From positions 39,891 through 103,890 of the forward strand of contig RFGC01000044.1 in assembly GCA_003697135.1 (NCBI GenBank): a stretch of DNA of 64,000 bases, written 5' to 3'. The notes under the pieces are model-generated. The model was not told the DNA's origin. It saw nothing but the letters and a program-made list of their open reading frames with translations, and made no database searches. This document shows positions 36,265 to 46,061 of this stretch, piece after piece (positions within the stretch are counted from its first letter, which is position 1; each line of letters starts with the position of its first letter). Both the position numbers and the translations under genes were made by a program. The stretch comes from Acidobacteriota bacterium (GTDB taxonomy: Bacteria > Acidobacteriota > Blastocatellia > Pyrinomonadales > Pyrinomonadaceae).

Positions 36265-38676
36265 TTATCTTGTGATTTCGGTTATCGAGCGCCCTGCAGG
36301 TATGACATATAGTTTAGTAGAAACGCTCGGGGCAGACGTATCACCACGGACTATAGTGATACGTGTTGCGTCGAATTTACGGAACCTAATGTGATTCCTG
36401 ATAAGAGCTTCACGTCTATCAGCATCTTTCTTAGGTCCGTCAATTACGATGTAACCAGTTGCTGTTGGATCGTTACGCAGTGCGACGAAGAAGTTGTCGA
36501 GTCGCCCTCTAATATCGTCATTCGGAATCACTTGGAATTCATCGAATGGACTGATGCCAGGTCTTTCAGTCACAGAACCGGTTTCTTGAGCTGTGTTCGG
36601 ACATTCTGGACACAATCCACCAATTTCAACTCTTGCTACTATGTCGGTCCTTTCTAGACCTTCGGTGCTAACTCTTATAACTGGTGTTCCTTGTCCTTCT
36701 ATGATTGTTCCCTTGGAAACTGTCCAGTTATAAGTGATGTTTTCTTGAGTTCCACCGACAACGTTAGCAGTAAAGGTCAAGACTTCACCCGGTCTGACTA
36801 CACCACCACCGCTGACAGTAATCGAGGAGGGACATTCACAGATTTTTTCACAGACGCATTCTTTGACTTCAATGGTCTTGGTCTGTGTTTTTCCACAAAT
36901 GCCACATCCATCATCAACGCCAACGGTAATTGTGTAAGTACCGGGTCTTACGCCGCTCAAGTCCCAGGTAACGTTAGCACCTGAACCGACTATGCGACCT
37001 CCAGAAACCGTGTAGTTGTAAGTCAAGACAGCATTTTCAGGATCAACTGCTGTAGTTCTTACTTCAACCGTTTGATCGCCACAGTCCTGTCCCGCAGCCG
37101 GACGGAATCCAGGCGGACAAGGAAGAGTTACAACTGTCTTGCTGAACTCAACAGCGGTCACGTCAGCAGGTTTGTCCAAAACTTGTGGTGCTTCACGTTT
37201 GTTACGACGTCCTATGGTGCCTTGTATTATAAATCCATGGGCGTCGCTTGATGGCTGAAAGCCAGGTATTGTGCCTCTAAACGTGAATGTTTGAGGCGGT
37301 GTTTGGGTTCGATCACCTACATTGACTGTAAATGTGGAGACGGTATCACGGATGAAACCTGCATCTTGTTGATTGAAGTGGTAACGATAAGCCGCTCCAA
37401 TACTGAGCCAGCGAGCTGGATAAAATCTAGCACCTGCTATGCCGTCTATTGGATCGTTCTCAAAGGCATTAGGCGTCCTTCCACCGACGTATTCCAAAGC
37501 ACGGAATTCAAGAATTGGTTGGAAATAGCGATTAACAGGGAAGTCAACACCTATAGCGGCTATCAACTCATCCGGACGATCTAGCATAGTGAATCTTCCG
37601 GGAAAGTTTCCTTTAACACTGCTGTTGAAGTTATAACCAATGTTGGCAGAAACGTTTAGCCATTTTCTCAAGCGGACGTCACCAAACAAAACCAGTCCTA
37701 TGTCACCTCTGTTACCGCCTGGACTTGCACCTCTTTGTAGTTGATTAAATCCGCCAGCATCCGTTGCTCTGTCAGCATAGAAGCGGTAATATGCGACAAT
37801 ACCAATGCCGTATGGGCTGTTGACATTTGTAAATCTCCATTTAGCGCCGACACTAAAAGTGCTAAATGCTGACTCACCATAGGTTCTGTTAATGAAAGGT
37901 GCGTCAGGCAAGTAAGAAGGCGAGTTTGTAAAAGCAACCGGAGCTTGTGTAAAGTTGTTGCATCCGGTTGTAACGGTGCAAACAGTGCTAAAGACTATAC
38001 CTGGCAAAATTCCGCCTACAGGAGCGCCAACTCCCGGAAACAGGTCAGCTCCATTGCCACTACCAACTCTCGGTGGTCCCAGGGTCGGGAAAGTTCCTGT
38101 GGGGAAACCAAAAACAGGCCCCGGCGGGAAGAAAGGAGGCTGGAGACCGAAGCTACCAGCCGAACCACCTGTATAAGGAAACGACACAAAAGGTTGATTT
38201 CCTTGCGGGCGGAAAATGCCTTGATTTGGAAATTGTGATGCGCCAGTGCCTTGCGGAGCTAAAATGATTGCAGGAGGACTTACCAAACTGCCTCCAATTC
38301 TGATTTGTGAATTGGGTAAGTAAAAACCAGACACATTTCTCGGGGAGTTTATCTTTACTCCGCGATATGCGTCTGTGTTAAAGAAGAATTCAAGATAGTC
38401 TGTTAAGCCTATCTGAAAGCTTACAGGAACTTCTGTAAAGTCTGCGTTTCCTGGATCGCGATCGAAGTTACTGTATGCTGTGCTAAAGGTGTATTCACCT
38501 TTTCTTAAAGTTTGTCCATCATAGACTGTAAAAAGACCTGTCGGGCCGCCAACTGGTCCGCCTGTGCCAACAGTTGGAGCAGTATTGCGGGGATCATCGG
38601 CAGACCTTGGCTGCTGAGCAAGCACTGTCAAGGACAATGCCAACATTATCAGACAAAATCCTAAGATATTTCTCAT
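36265..38676 (-). CDS. Outer-membrane barrel protein with Ig-like domains and OmpA-like tail
   Basis: 803 residues with a signal peptide (1-20, LAQQP). Residues about 45-490 look like a beta-barrel: alternating hydrophobic strands, many Gly/Tyr/Phe, and a Pro/Gly-rich loop or plug-like insert at about 130-260. Two Ig/PKD-like domains follow (about 505-610 and 615-700). They are rich in paired Cys (CGICGK, CVCEKICECPS), unusual for periplasmic Ig domains. The last 100 residues (about 705-803) look like a divergent OmpA-type peptidoglycan-binding domain, with TGYIVIDG and RREALIRNHI. No specific substrate is suggested. It probably anchors the outer membrane to the wall. Confidence 0.65.
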   Translation of the reverse strand: MRNILGFCLIMLALSLTVLAQQPRSADDPRNTAPTVGTGGPVGGPTGLFTVYDGQTLRKGEYTFSTAYSNFDRDPGNADFTEVPVSFQIGLTDYLEFFFNTDAYRGVKINSPRNVSGFYLPNSQIRIGGSLVSPPAIILAPQGTGASQFPNQGIFRPQGNQPFVSFPYTGGSAGSFGLQPPFFPPGPVFGFPTGTFPTLGPPRVGSGNGADLFPGVGAPVGGILPGIVFSTVCTVTTGCNNFTQAPVAFTNSPSYLPDAPFINRTYGESAFSTFSVGAKWRFTNVNSPYGIGIVAYYRFYADRATDAGGFNQLQRGASPGGNRGDIGLVLFGDVRLRKWLNVSANIGYNFNSSVKGNFPGRFTMLDRPDELIAAIGVDFPVNRYFQPILEFRALEYVGGRTPNAFENDPIDGIAGARFYPARWLSIGAAYRYHFNQQDAGFIRDTVSTFTVNVGDRTQTPPQTFTFRGTIPGFQPSSDAHGFIIQGTIGRRNKREAPQVLDKPADVTAVEFSKTVVTLPCPPGFRPAAGQDCGDQTVEVRTTAVDPENAVLTYNYTVSGGRIVGSGANVTWDLSGVRPGTYTITVGVDDGCGICGKTQTKTIEVKECVCEKICECPSSITVSGGGVVRPGEVLTFTANVVGGTQENITYNWTVSKGTIIEGQGTPVIRVSTEGLERTDIVARVEIGGLCPECPNTAQETGSVTERPGISPFDEFQVIPNDDIRGRLDNFFVALRNDPTATGYIVIDGPKKDADRREALIRNHIRFRKFDATRITIVRGDTSAPSVSTKLYVIPAGRSITEITR

Positions 38677-38901
38677 AAGTCTCGTTACATTCCTCCGCCA
38701 AAAATTTTCAAATTATCAATTCTTAAGTCAAAGGCTTTTGGTTGCAAAGTCTTGAAAAAACTTCAAAAAACTTTGCATAAAAATTCTTGTTGCATTTTAT
38801 AAAGCAAAAACCCAAAAGTCAAATCAAATTAACGCTTGCTTTGTAAAACAATATCGAAAATTTAGGCGAAAATCAAGCGTTTTTTGGTTTGTAATAAGTT
38901 T

Positions 38902-40200
38902 CTAAGCATAAATGCCACGCATTCTTGTATCGTATGCCACACGGTCTATCGCTAGCATGTAAGCGGCTGTTCTTGTATCAACTTTATGTTTTTCAGCATA
39001 CTGACAAAGTTCGTTGAAGCTTGCCACCATTTTGTCTTTCAGTCTTTCGTTAACTTCATCTTCTCGCCAGAAATAACCCATACGATCTTGGACCCATTCA
39101 AAGTAAGAGACCGTGACACCGCCAGCATTTGCTAATATATCGGGGATCACAAATACGCCTTTTTCATACAAAACTTTATCGGCTTTTGGAGTGGTTGGTC
39201 CATTTGCGCCTTCGGCAAGGATTTTGCAATTGATTCTGTGAGCATTTTGCGATGTTATTTGATTTTCGGTAGCACAAGGAGCTAGAACATCGCACTCAAG
39301 CTCTAAAAGCTCCTGATTAGTGATGTGATCGGCTTCCGGATAACCTTCAAAGGTCTTATTCGCTCTTTGGTATTCTAGTGCCTTTGGGATGTCCAAGCCT
39401 TTTGGATTGTAAATTCCGCCGTTAATGTCAGATATAGCTATTACTTTGTAGCCTCTTTGATGCATCAATAACGCACCGATACCACCAACATTTCCCGCGC
39501 CTTGAACTACCACCGTGGTTTTTTCTGGAGTTAAGTTGAAACGCTTAATTGCTTCATCTATGCAGAACATTAAACCGCGTCCAGTGGCTTCTCTTCTGCC
39601 TAAAGAGCCGCCGAGTGCTACGGGTTTTCCGGTAACAATTGCAGTCACGGTGTGTCTTGCATGCATTGAGTATGTGTCCATTATCCAGGCCATTGTTTGT
39701 TCATCGGTGTTCATGTCAGGGGCTGGAACATCTCTTTCAGGACCGATGAAATCTATAAGTTCTGCGGCGTATCTTCGTGTTAAGCGTTCTAATTCGCCTT
39801 CGGACATTTGCGTTGGATCACAAACTATCCCACCTTTTGCTCCGCCGAAGGGAACGTTTACAACAGCACATTTCCAGGTCATCCATGCGGCAAGAGCTTT
39901 AACTTCGTCCAAAGTTACGTCTGGCGCATAGCGTATCCCGCCTTTTGCGGGGCCACGAGCGAAATTGTGCTGAACACGATAGCCTTCAAAAACTTCCAGT
40001 CTTCCCGAGTCCATTTTGACGGGGATATAGATTTTTATTTCTCTACTTGGAACGCGCATCACGGCATACAGGTCAGGGTCGAGTCCCAAAAGTTGGGCTG
40101 CGCGATCGAATCTTTCTATCATTGCCTCGAAAGGATTTTTTTCATCTGTCCCTTTGAAACGGCGCATCTCATCTGCCATAGGATTTGCTTTTGTCATCAT
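38902..40200 (-). CDS. gdhA: Glutamate dehydrogenase (Glu/Leu/Phe/Val family)
   Basis: Interconverts glutamate and 2-oxoglutarate plus ammonia. 432 residues, hexameric family length. Motifs: GGAKGGI with catalytic Lys (about 118-124), [11 protein letters not shown] upstream, PAPDMNT, the Rossmann GAGNVGG and EGANGPTT near the end. The dehydrogenase for glutamate is favoured over leucine/phenylalanine types by length and the PFGGAKGG context. Its start (AAAGGAG ribosome site) overlaps the larE stop by 4 bp. The 225 bp upstream of the outer-membrane gene (38677-38901) hold an 8-bp inverted repeat but no clear gene. Confidence 0.93.
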   Translation of the reverse strand: MMTKANPMADEMRRFKGTDEKNPFEAMIERFDRAAQLLGLDPDLYAVMRVPSREIKIYIPVKMDSGRLEVFEGYRVQHNFARGPAKGGIRYAPDVTLDEVKALAAWMTWKCAVVNVPFGGAKGGIVCDPTQMSEGELERLTRRYAAELIDFIGPERDVPAPDMNTDEQTMAWIMDTYSMHARHTVTAIVTGKPVALGGSLGRREATGRGLMFCIDEAIKRFNLTPEKTTVVVQGAGNVGGIGALLMHQRGYKVIAISDINGGIYNPKGLDIPKALEYQRANKTFEGYPEADHITNQELLELECDVLAPCATENQITSQNAHRINCKILAEGANGPTTPKADKVLYEKGVFVIPDILANAGGVTVSYFEWVQDRMGYFWREDEVNERLKDKMVASFNELCQYAEKHKVDTRTAAYMLAIDRVAYDTRMRGIYA

Positions 40201-41054
40201 AACTTTTCTCCTTTGATAATCTGGTTTGGATTCATCGAACCGCTTTCGTAACCTTTCAAATCAAGCGTTATGTATTTGAATCCCAACGTTTTGAAATTTT
40301 CTATTAAATAATCGAAGATTTCAAGAGTTAGAATCTTTTGCATTTCGCATCGCGAGATTTCCAATCTCACGAGTTCGCCGTGGATTCTGACGCGAAACTC
40401 TCTTAGCCCAAGTTTTCTGAGGATTTCTTCACCTTTTTCGACTTTGTCTAGTCTTTCAATCGTGACTGGCAATCCGTATGCAATTCTCGAAGAAAGACAA
40501 GGGCTTGAAGGAAGATTCCAAGTAGGCAGATTAAGTCTTCGGCTTAACTGGCGTATTTCGATTTTACTGAGTCCCACTTCAATCAAAGGGCTTATAACAC
40601 CTTTTTCGCTTGAAGCAATTCTTCCCGGACGAAAATCTTTCGTATCGTCTAGATTAGAACCATCAAGCACAAAATTTATCTCAAGTTCTGATGCTAATAT
40701 GTTTAGTTTCTCAAAAAGTTCTTGTTTGCAGAAGTAGCAACGATTGTAGGAATTTTCACGATATTTTGGATTTTCAAGCTCATTGGTCTCTATTGTTCTA
40801 AAGTTGAAACCGAATTGCTGAGCGATTTTTACTGCTTGAGAGTATTGAAATTTTGATAAACTCGGCGAAACGCCTAAAACACAGATTGCTTTTTCTTTCA
40901 ATTCCTGCGTAGCGACCAGTGCCAAATAAGAGCTATCAACGCCACCAGAGTAAGCAATCAGAACCGATTGCATTGTTTTTAGGCGTTGTCGCAACAGTGC
41001 TTCTTTCTCTAGAGTTTTTCTTGTTGGCTTTTTTAATTCTAGATTTAGACTCAT
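40197..41054 (-). CDS. larE: ATP-dependent sacrificial sulfur transferase (LarE family)
   Basis: PP-loop enzyme that donates sulfur from a cysteine or an Fe-S cluster to build the nickel-pincer cofactor of lactate racemase and related enzymes. 285 residues from the ATG at 41054. The PP-loop SGGVDS is at 36-41. The sacrificial-type Cys186 sits in SPCLSSR. An extra CYFC pair (Cys106, Cys109) is present, a pattern also common in the family. LarB, LarC and LarA are not nearby, so the target is unclear. It is coupled by ATGA overlap to gdhA, which is not a usual neighbour. Confidence 0.87.
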   Translation of the reverse strand: MSLNLELKKPTRKTLEKEALLRQRLKTMQSVLIAYSGGVDSSYLALVATQELKEKAICVLGVSPSLSKFQYSQAVKIAQQFGFNFRTIETNELENPKYRENSYNRCYFCKQELFEKLNILASELEINFVLDGSNLDDTKDFRPGRIASSEKGVISPLIEVGLSKIEIRQLSRRLNLPTWNLPSSPCLSSRIAYGLPVTIERLDKVEKGEEILRKLGLREFRVRIHGELVRLEISRCEMQKILTLEIFDYLIENFKTLGFKYITLDLKGYESGSMNPNQIIKGEKL

Positions 41055-41173
41055 CTCAAAGTCCAAATTCAAGATACTACCGCAATCAAAGCCTTGCTTT
41101 CAACTTGAAAATCCGAATGGAATGCGGAAAGCAAGTAAAAAACATCAGGACTTATGCTAAAATCAACTTAAAA

Positions 41174-42604
41174 ATGATCAAAAAACAAGAGCAAAAATTT
41201 TTTTTACCAGCTTTGCATTTTTTGGTTTTTGCTTTGCTTTTTTCGGTTTTGAATTCTTTGGCTCAGCAAACTGATGCGATTGACGACGAAGACCCGGTTA
41301 GACTTTTCAACCTTGGGCAGGATGCACAGGAAAAAGGAGACCTGAAAAAGGCTATAGAGCTTTACGAGAAGGCTTTGGAGGTTTTTCCTGAATTTCCAGA
41401 AGCCGAGTATCAGCGGGCCGTAGCGTTTTTGGCTTTAGGTGATTTGGACAAGGCAGAACAAGGTTTGCGCAAAGCTATTCAACTTCGTCAAGATTGGACA
41501 TTGCCGATAACAACGCTTGGTTTGGTTCTGCTCAGAAAAGATAATCTCGATGAAGCTGAGAAGATACTAAAGAAAGCCGTAGAACTTGACGGGCAAAATC
41601 CAGTTGCTTATTCAGCGTTGGCTGAGACGAAAATAAGAAAGATAAAGAGAGGAAGTGAGACACCAGAAGGTTTGAAGGAAATTTACGAGAAAGTAAGGCT
41701 TTTTAGTGAGAAAGCCAATGCTACTGCTTCATTTTGGGCAATCAGAGGTTCGATGGAGCATTTCATGGGAGATAAAATATCGGCGAAAAACAGTCTCAAT
41801 AGAGCTTTGCAGATTGATCCGAAAAACGCTCTTGCTTTGTCTGAACTAGCAGAACTCTTTCTTTCCGAAGGCAATCTCGAACAAGCCAAGATTCAAGTTG
41901 ATTTTTTGAATCAAGTTCTACCTGATTCGGTTGGTGCTAAACTTTTACTGGCACGCGTTTATGCTTTGCAAGGTGATAGTAAAAAGGCACTTGAGGTAAT
42001 AAATTCACTTCCATCTTCAAATCCAGATGTAAAGGCTGTTAGAGAGAAGATAGAGATAGAAAGCGTTTCGGACATCAACGTTTTGGAAGAAAGATTTAGG
42101 AAAAATCCTGAAGACATAAGTATTTTAGGGAGACTTTGCTATCTAACGAGAGTGACTTCTCCGACGAAGTCTGTAGAATACTGTCGTCAATTACTTGCAA
42201 GAGAGCCTGAAAACGTTGATTATGCAACTGCATACGCTTCTGCGCTTATTCAATCTCGAAAATTTGATGAAGCTATCAGCCTTTTGCAAAAAGTGCTTGA
42301 AAAAGCACCTGAAAACTACACTGCACGAGCCAATCTTGCTACGGCTCTTTTTCAACTAAAACGCTACGGAGAAGCCAAAAAGGAATATCTTTGGTTGGTG
42401 AGCAAAAAACCTGATTCTGCCATTGCATATTATTTTCTAGCTATTACGCAGGATAACTTAGGCGAGTACCTAGATGCTATTTTCAGCTATCAGCAGTTTT
42501 TGCAACTAGCTGACTCTGAAAAGCACAAACTGGAGATAGAAACTGTTAATTTCCGTTTACCAATTTTGCAGGAAAGAGTGAAAAACTCTAAGAAAAAGAG
42601 GTGA
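41174..42604 (+). CDS. Secreted TPR-repeat protein
   Basis: 476 residues from the ATG at 41174. The frame is open back to 40919 but that part lies antisense to larE, and the product from 41174 begins with a proper signal peptide (about 8-30, ending SLAQ). About ten tetratricopeptide repeats follow, recognisable by the A..Y..AL...P pattern (GDLKKAIELYEKALEVFPE, FDEAISLLQKVLEKAPEN). It is predicted to be periplasmic or surface-associated and to bind partner proteins. It is divergent from larE and 7 bp before a small secreted protein, so the two may act together. Confidence 0.85.
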   Translation: MIKKQEQKFFLPALHFLVFALLFSVLNSLAQQTDAIDDEDPVRLFNLGQDAQEKGDLKKAIELYEKALEVFPEFPEAEYQRAVAFLALGDLDKAEQGLRKAIQLRQDWTLPITTLGLVLLRKDNLDEAEKILKKAVELDGQNPVAYSALAETKIRKIKRGSETPEGLKEIYEKVRLFSEKANATASFWAIRGSMEHFMGDKISAKNSLNRALQIDPKNALALSELAELFLSEGNLEQAKIQVDFLNQVLPDSVGAKLLLARVYALQGDSKKALEVINSLPSSNPDVKAVREKIEIESVSDINVLEERFRKNPEDISILGRLCYLTRVTSPTKSVEYCRQLLAREPENVDYATAYASALIQSRKFDEAISLLQKVLEKAPENYTARANLATALFQLKRYGEAKKEYLWLVSKKPDSAIAYYFLAITQDNLGEYLDAIFSYQQFLQLADSEKHKLEIETVNFRLPILQERVKNSKKKR

Positions 42605-42611
42605 GTTTGCA

Positions 42612-43100
42612 ATGAAAATTGCGGCTGCTGTTTTTGTTTTATTTATGTTTGCGGTCATGAGGTCTTTTGGTCAAGATGAGGAAGAGCCAAAAGATTTGAG
42701 TCCACCGGCTCCAAAAATCTTGGTCGAAAGAGACAAAAAGCAGATTGACAGTGCGGGCAATGTCAAAAAGCAAGCCGAGATCGCTATTCTGTTGATGGAA
42801 GAAAAGCTTCAACAAGCAGAACTATCAGTTGATCAGCAAAATTACAGAGATGCATTGAATGCGCTTGGGAATTATCATGCCTTACTCGATTATTCTCTAG
42901 AAATTCTGATTGAAAACGTCGAAAAAGATAAAAGGACTTTCAGAGCACTAAAAGATTTTGAAATATCGCTTCGCAAGCATTCTCCGCGACTTGAATTGTT
43001 AAGACGCAAAATGCCTTATAGCTACGGTTGGCATGTTCAAAAACTAATCCGAATTGTCCGTGAAGCAAGAACCAAAGCAGTCGAGCCAATGTATGGATGA
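42612..43100 (+). CDS. Small secreted helical protein, unknown function
   Basis: 162 residues with a signal peptide (about 1-20, ending RSFGQ), then an acidic, Pro-containing linker and an all-helical body rich in Lys, Glu and Leu. No family is recognised. It starts 7 bp after the TPR gene with GAGG upstream of the ATG, so it is the second gene of that operon. Confidence 0.7.
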   Translation: MKIAAAVFVLFMFAVMRSFGQDEEEPKDLSPPAPKILVERDKKQIDSAGNVKKQAEIAILLMEEKLQQAELSVDQQNYRDALNALGNYHALLDYSLEILIENVEKDKRTFRALKDFEISLRKHSPRLELLRRKMPYSYGWHVQKLIRIVREARTKAVEPMYG

Positions 43101-43131
43101 TTTGAAAGTCACTCGGCTTATAGAAAATAAT

Positions 43132-43239
43132 GCGTCTGATAACGCTTTTTCGGAATGATGATGTCGTTTATAGATTGGGAAAGGGTTTTTTAGCGTTGAT
43201 CTTTAGCATTGAAAGAGTTTTCGCACGCGTCTGATAACG
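43132..43239. repeat. 13-bp direct repeat in a 339-bp gap
   Basis: GCGTCTGATAACG occurs at 43132-43144 and again at 43227-43239, 95 bp apart. The gap 43101-43439 is otherwise AT-rich, with no ORF, RNA or terminator I can support. The repeats may be protein-binding sites for the amidohydrolase operon downstream, or chance. Confidence 0.3.
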
Positions 43240-43439
43240 TTTTAGGTATTTTTGTAGCAGGCGTTTGATTTTTTCGCTTTTTTCCTTTGTTTTCCTTGAT
43301 AATCTTCATGAATTTCGATTTTACTAAGGACTTTTGTTGGAGATTCCCTTTGGTTGTGAAACAATTTGTTTCATTAGGCGTAAAATTTTTCGTTTAGCTT
43401 AAAGCTTTTCAAATTCAAACTTGAGGGGAGTTTTGGAAG

Positions 43440-44774
43440 ATGAGAGAACCAAAAAGGCGAGGATTATTGGCTTTGCTTGTGTGTTTTTTTGTGTTTTCGG
43501 CTGTGGCTCAAGAAAAGCCAACAGCTTTTGTTAATGCAAAGATAATCCCTATAGTTGGACAGCCAATTGAAAGAGGCGTGTTGTTGATTCAAAACGGGAA
43601 GATAGTGGCTGTAGGCGATGTGAAATCTGTAAAGATTCCTTCAGATGCTCAAGTTTTTGATGTGAGCGGGAAGGTTATAATGCCTGGATTAGTTGATACT
43701 CATAGCCACATCGGCGAAGTTTCGGGCGCAGATGGTTCGAGTCCGATTCAGCCAGATGTTAGGGTTTTGGATTCGATAAATGTTCGTGCTTCGAGCATTC
43801 AACGCGCTCAAGCTGGCGGGATAACAACTGTGAATGTCATGCCCGGTTCTGGCCATCTTAACAGTGGCCAAACTCTCTATCTGAAGTTGCGCGATGGTGC
43901 AAATAAGATCGAAGATTTACTCATATACAACGAAGATGGTTCGATTGCAGGCGGAATGAAATTTGCCAACGGCACGAATTCCTTGAGAACTGGTGGCGGT
44001 AATTTTCCCGGAACACGTGCTAAATCTGCCGCGTTGGTGCGTGAACAACTCATAAAGGCACAAGAATACAGAGAAAAAATCCGTAAGGCTGGCGATGATA
44101 AATCGAAACTACCGCCGCGTGACCTTATGATGGAAGCTCTGGTTGAGGTTTTGGAAGGAAAGAGGATCGTTCATTTCCATACTCATCGCCACGATGACAT
44201 AATGACGGTTCTGCGTTTGCAGGAAGAATTTGGTTTTCGTGTTGTCTTACACCATGTTTCTGAAGCATGGAAAGTTGCCGACGAAATAGCCAAAGCAAAG
44301 GTGCCTTCTTCGATAATCATAGTTGACTCTCCCGGCGGAAAGCTGGAAACAATGGATATTTCAATGGCAAACGGTGCCGCTTTAGAAAAAGTTGGAGCTT
44401 TGGTCGGGTTTCATACCGACGATTACATAACCGACTCAAGATTATTTCTGCGTTCTGCGGGGCTTGCTGTTAGAAACGGCATGTCGCGCGAAAAAGCCCT
44501 GTATGCACTGACTATGGCAGGAGCAATAATGCTTGATCTCGATAAGCGCGTCGGATCGCTTGAGGTAGGAAAAGATGCAGATTTCATAGTTCTTTCGGGC
44601 GATCCCTTGAGTGTCTATACCAAAGTCTTGCAAACTTGGGTCGAGGGCAAAAAGGTTTTTGATAGGAGCGATCCGAAAGATTATCTGATCGCTGTAGGCG
44701 GTTACGGCGCTTCTGACGATAGACACATTCACATAGATTGCTTTGAAGAATTGGGAGGAGGTGACGAAAAATGA
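43440..44774 (+). CDS. Secreted amidohydrolase (first of a pair)
   Basis: 444 residues with a signal peptide (about 8-23, ending AVAQE). Amidohydrolase-superfamily TIM barrel: the strand-1 metal motif DTHSH (about 84-88), further His in HFHTHRHDDI, HH in VVLHHVSEA, and GFHTDD carrying the catalytic Asp. The small beta-sandwich domain is formed by both ends (GKIVAVGD, GKDADFIVLSGDPL). It resembles imidazolonepropionase/dipeptidase-like members, and the substrate is unknown. A GAGGGGAG ribosome site is present. The stop overlaps the next start by 4 bp. Confidence 0.87.
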   Translation: MREPKRRGLLALLVCFFVFSAVAQEKPTAFVNAKIIPIVGQPIERGVLLIQNGKIVAVGDVKSVKIPSDAQVFDVSGKVIMPGLVDTHSHIGEVSGADGSSPIQPDVRVLDSINVRASSIQRAQAGGITTVNVMPGSGHLNSGQTLYLKLRDGANKIEDLLIYNEDGSIAGGMKFANGTNSLRTGGGNFPGTRAKSAALVREQLIKAQEYREKIRKAGDDKSKLPPRDLMMEALVEVLEGKRIVHFHTHRHDDIMTVLRLQEEFGFRVVLHHVSEAWKVADEIAKAKVPSSIIIVDSPGGKLETMDISMANGAALEKVGALVGFHTDDYITDSRLFLRSAGLAVRNGMSREKALYALTMAGAIMLDLDKRVGSLEVGKDADFIVLSGDPLSVYTKVLQTWVEGKKVFDRSDPKDYLIAVGGYGASDDRHIHIDCFEELGGGDEK

Positions 44775-45994
44775 GAAGGAAAAGTTTGGCGCTAACCTGG
44801 CTGAAAATTGCTTTTGCTGTGGTTCTTGTTGTTTGCATTGCCAAATTCGCATCTGCACAGATAGCGGTTAGAGGCGAAACTATCTGGACAATGGCTGGTG
44901 AGAATATCACTAACGGTGTCGTTTTAATAGGCGCGAACGGCAAAATTGAAGCCGTAGGACCAGCTTCTCAAATCAAGATTCCAAGCGGATACAAGGTTTT
45001 ATCGGCAAAGGTTGTGACTCCCGGTTTGATTGATGCCCATTCGGTTGTAGGGCTTTCGGGCTACTTAAATCAACCGCATGATCAGATGCAAGTTGATCTT
45101 TCTGCTCCGATACAGCCTGAACTTCGCGCAATTGATGCTTACAATCCCGAAGAAAAGCTGGTCGAGTGGTTAAGACAATACGGTGTAACAACGCTTCACA
45201 CTGGACATGCGCCAGCGGCATTGGTTTCCGGACAAACTATGATTGCAAAAACCTTCGGCAAAACGATTGATGAAGTCACGATTGTGCCTACTGCTATGGT
45301 TGCCGTTACACTTGGGCAAGCAGGACTTGCACCGCAAGGAAAATCGCCCGGAACAAGAGCAAAAGCGGCCGCAATGCTTAGGGCTGAATTGATAAAAGCG
45401 CAAAACTACGGTAAAAAAGGCGACGAACCTAGAGACCTGAAGCAGGAAATCTGGAAGAAAGTTCTAAACCGAGAGATTCCGCTTCTTATAACGGCGCATA
45501 AAGCTCACGACATCATGACAGCTCTAAGAATTGCAAAGGAATTCAATATCCGAATCGTTTTAGATGGAGCAAGTGAAGCGTATCTCTTAATTGATGAAAT
45601 CAAGTCTGCCGGTGTGCCTGTGATAATTCATCCAACAATGTATCGCGCTGGTGGTAGTGAAACAGCTAATCTTTCATTCGAGACAGCCGCAAAACTGAAA
45701 GCGGCAGGTATTACCGTTGCGTTGCAGAGTGGATATGAAACTTACGTTCCAAAAACGCGTGTAGTGCTTTTTGAAGCGGCGATTGCAGCGGCAAACGGGC
45801 TTTCGCCGCGTGACGCTCTCGCTACGATAACGATTGATGCGGCAAAAATTTTAGGTATAGCCGATAGAGTTGGCTCAATCGAAGTTGGCAAAGATGGTGA
45901 TTTAGCACTTTACGACGGCGATCCTTTTGAATATACTTCTCATTGTATCGGAACGATTGTCAACGGCAAGATTGCTAGCGACGTTGTCCGATAA
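44771..45994 (+). CDS. Secreted amidohydrolase paralogue with degenerate metal site
   Basis: 407 residues with a signal peptide or anchor (about 10-29, ending SAQI). Same fold and colinear with the preceding protein, but the strand-1 motif is DAHSVV (the second His lost), the HTH region reads TAHKAHDI, and the GFHTDD Asp is replaced (QSGYET). C-terminal GKDGDLALYDGDPF is conserved. It is probably catalytically altered or a regulatory/structural partner of the upstream enzyme, translated coupled to it (ATGA). Followed by a terminator. Confidence 0.8.
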   Translation: MRRKSLALTWLKIAFAVVLVVCIAKFASAQIAVRGETIWTMAGENITNGVVLIGANGKIEAVGPASQIKIPSGYKVLSAKVVTPGLIDAHSVVGLSGYLNQPHDQMQVDLSAPIQPELRAIDAYNPEEKLVEWLRQYGVTTLHTGHAPAALVSGQTMIAKTFGKTIDEVTIVPTAMVAVTLGQAGLAPQGKSPGTRAKAAAMLRAELIKAQNYGKKGDEPRDLKQEIWKKVLNREIPLLITAHKAHDIMTALRIAKEFNIRIVLDGASEAYLLIDEIKSAGVPVIIHPTMYRAGGSETANLSFETAAKLKAAGITVALQSGYETYVPKTRVVLFEAAIAAANGLSPRDALATITIDAAKILGIADRVGSIEVGKDGDLALYDGDPFEYTSHCIGTIVNGKIASDVVR

Positions 45995-46017
45995 TTCTCC
46001 TTTTGGGAGTTTCAAGT

Positions 46018-46050
46018 CATGAACGGCTACCTCACAGCCGTTCATGTTTT
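46018..46050 (+). terminator. Intrinsic terminator after the amidohydrolase pair
   Basis: A perfect 11-bp stem (46018-46028 with 46036-46046) with a 7-nt loop is followed by TTTT. It closes the two-gene operon. thrA starts 11 bp later. Confidence 0.8.
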
Positions 46051-46061
46051 AATTATGTGTT

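Noticed and set aside
40919..41173. N-terminal extension of the TPR gene
   Set aside because: Overlaps the 5' part of larE on the other strand and precedes a clear signal peptide at 41174.
43132..43239. 13-bp direct repeat as a mobile-element footprint
   Set aside because: The same 13-mer also occurs in the penicillin acylase coding region (near 51879-51891), so it may be chance; no other element features.
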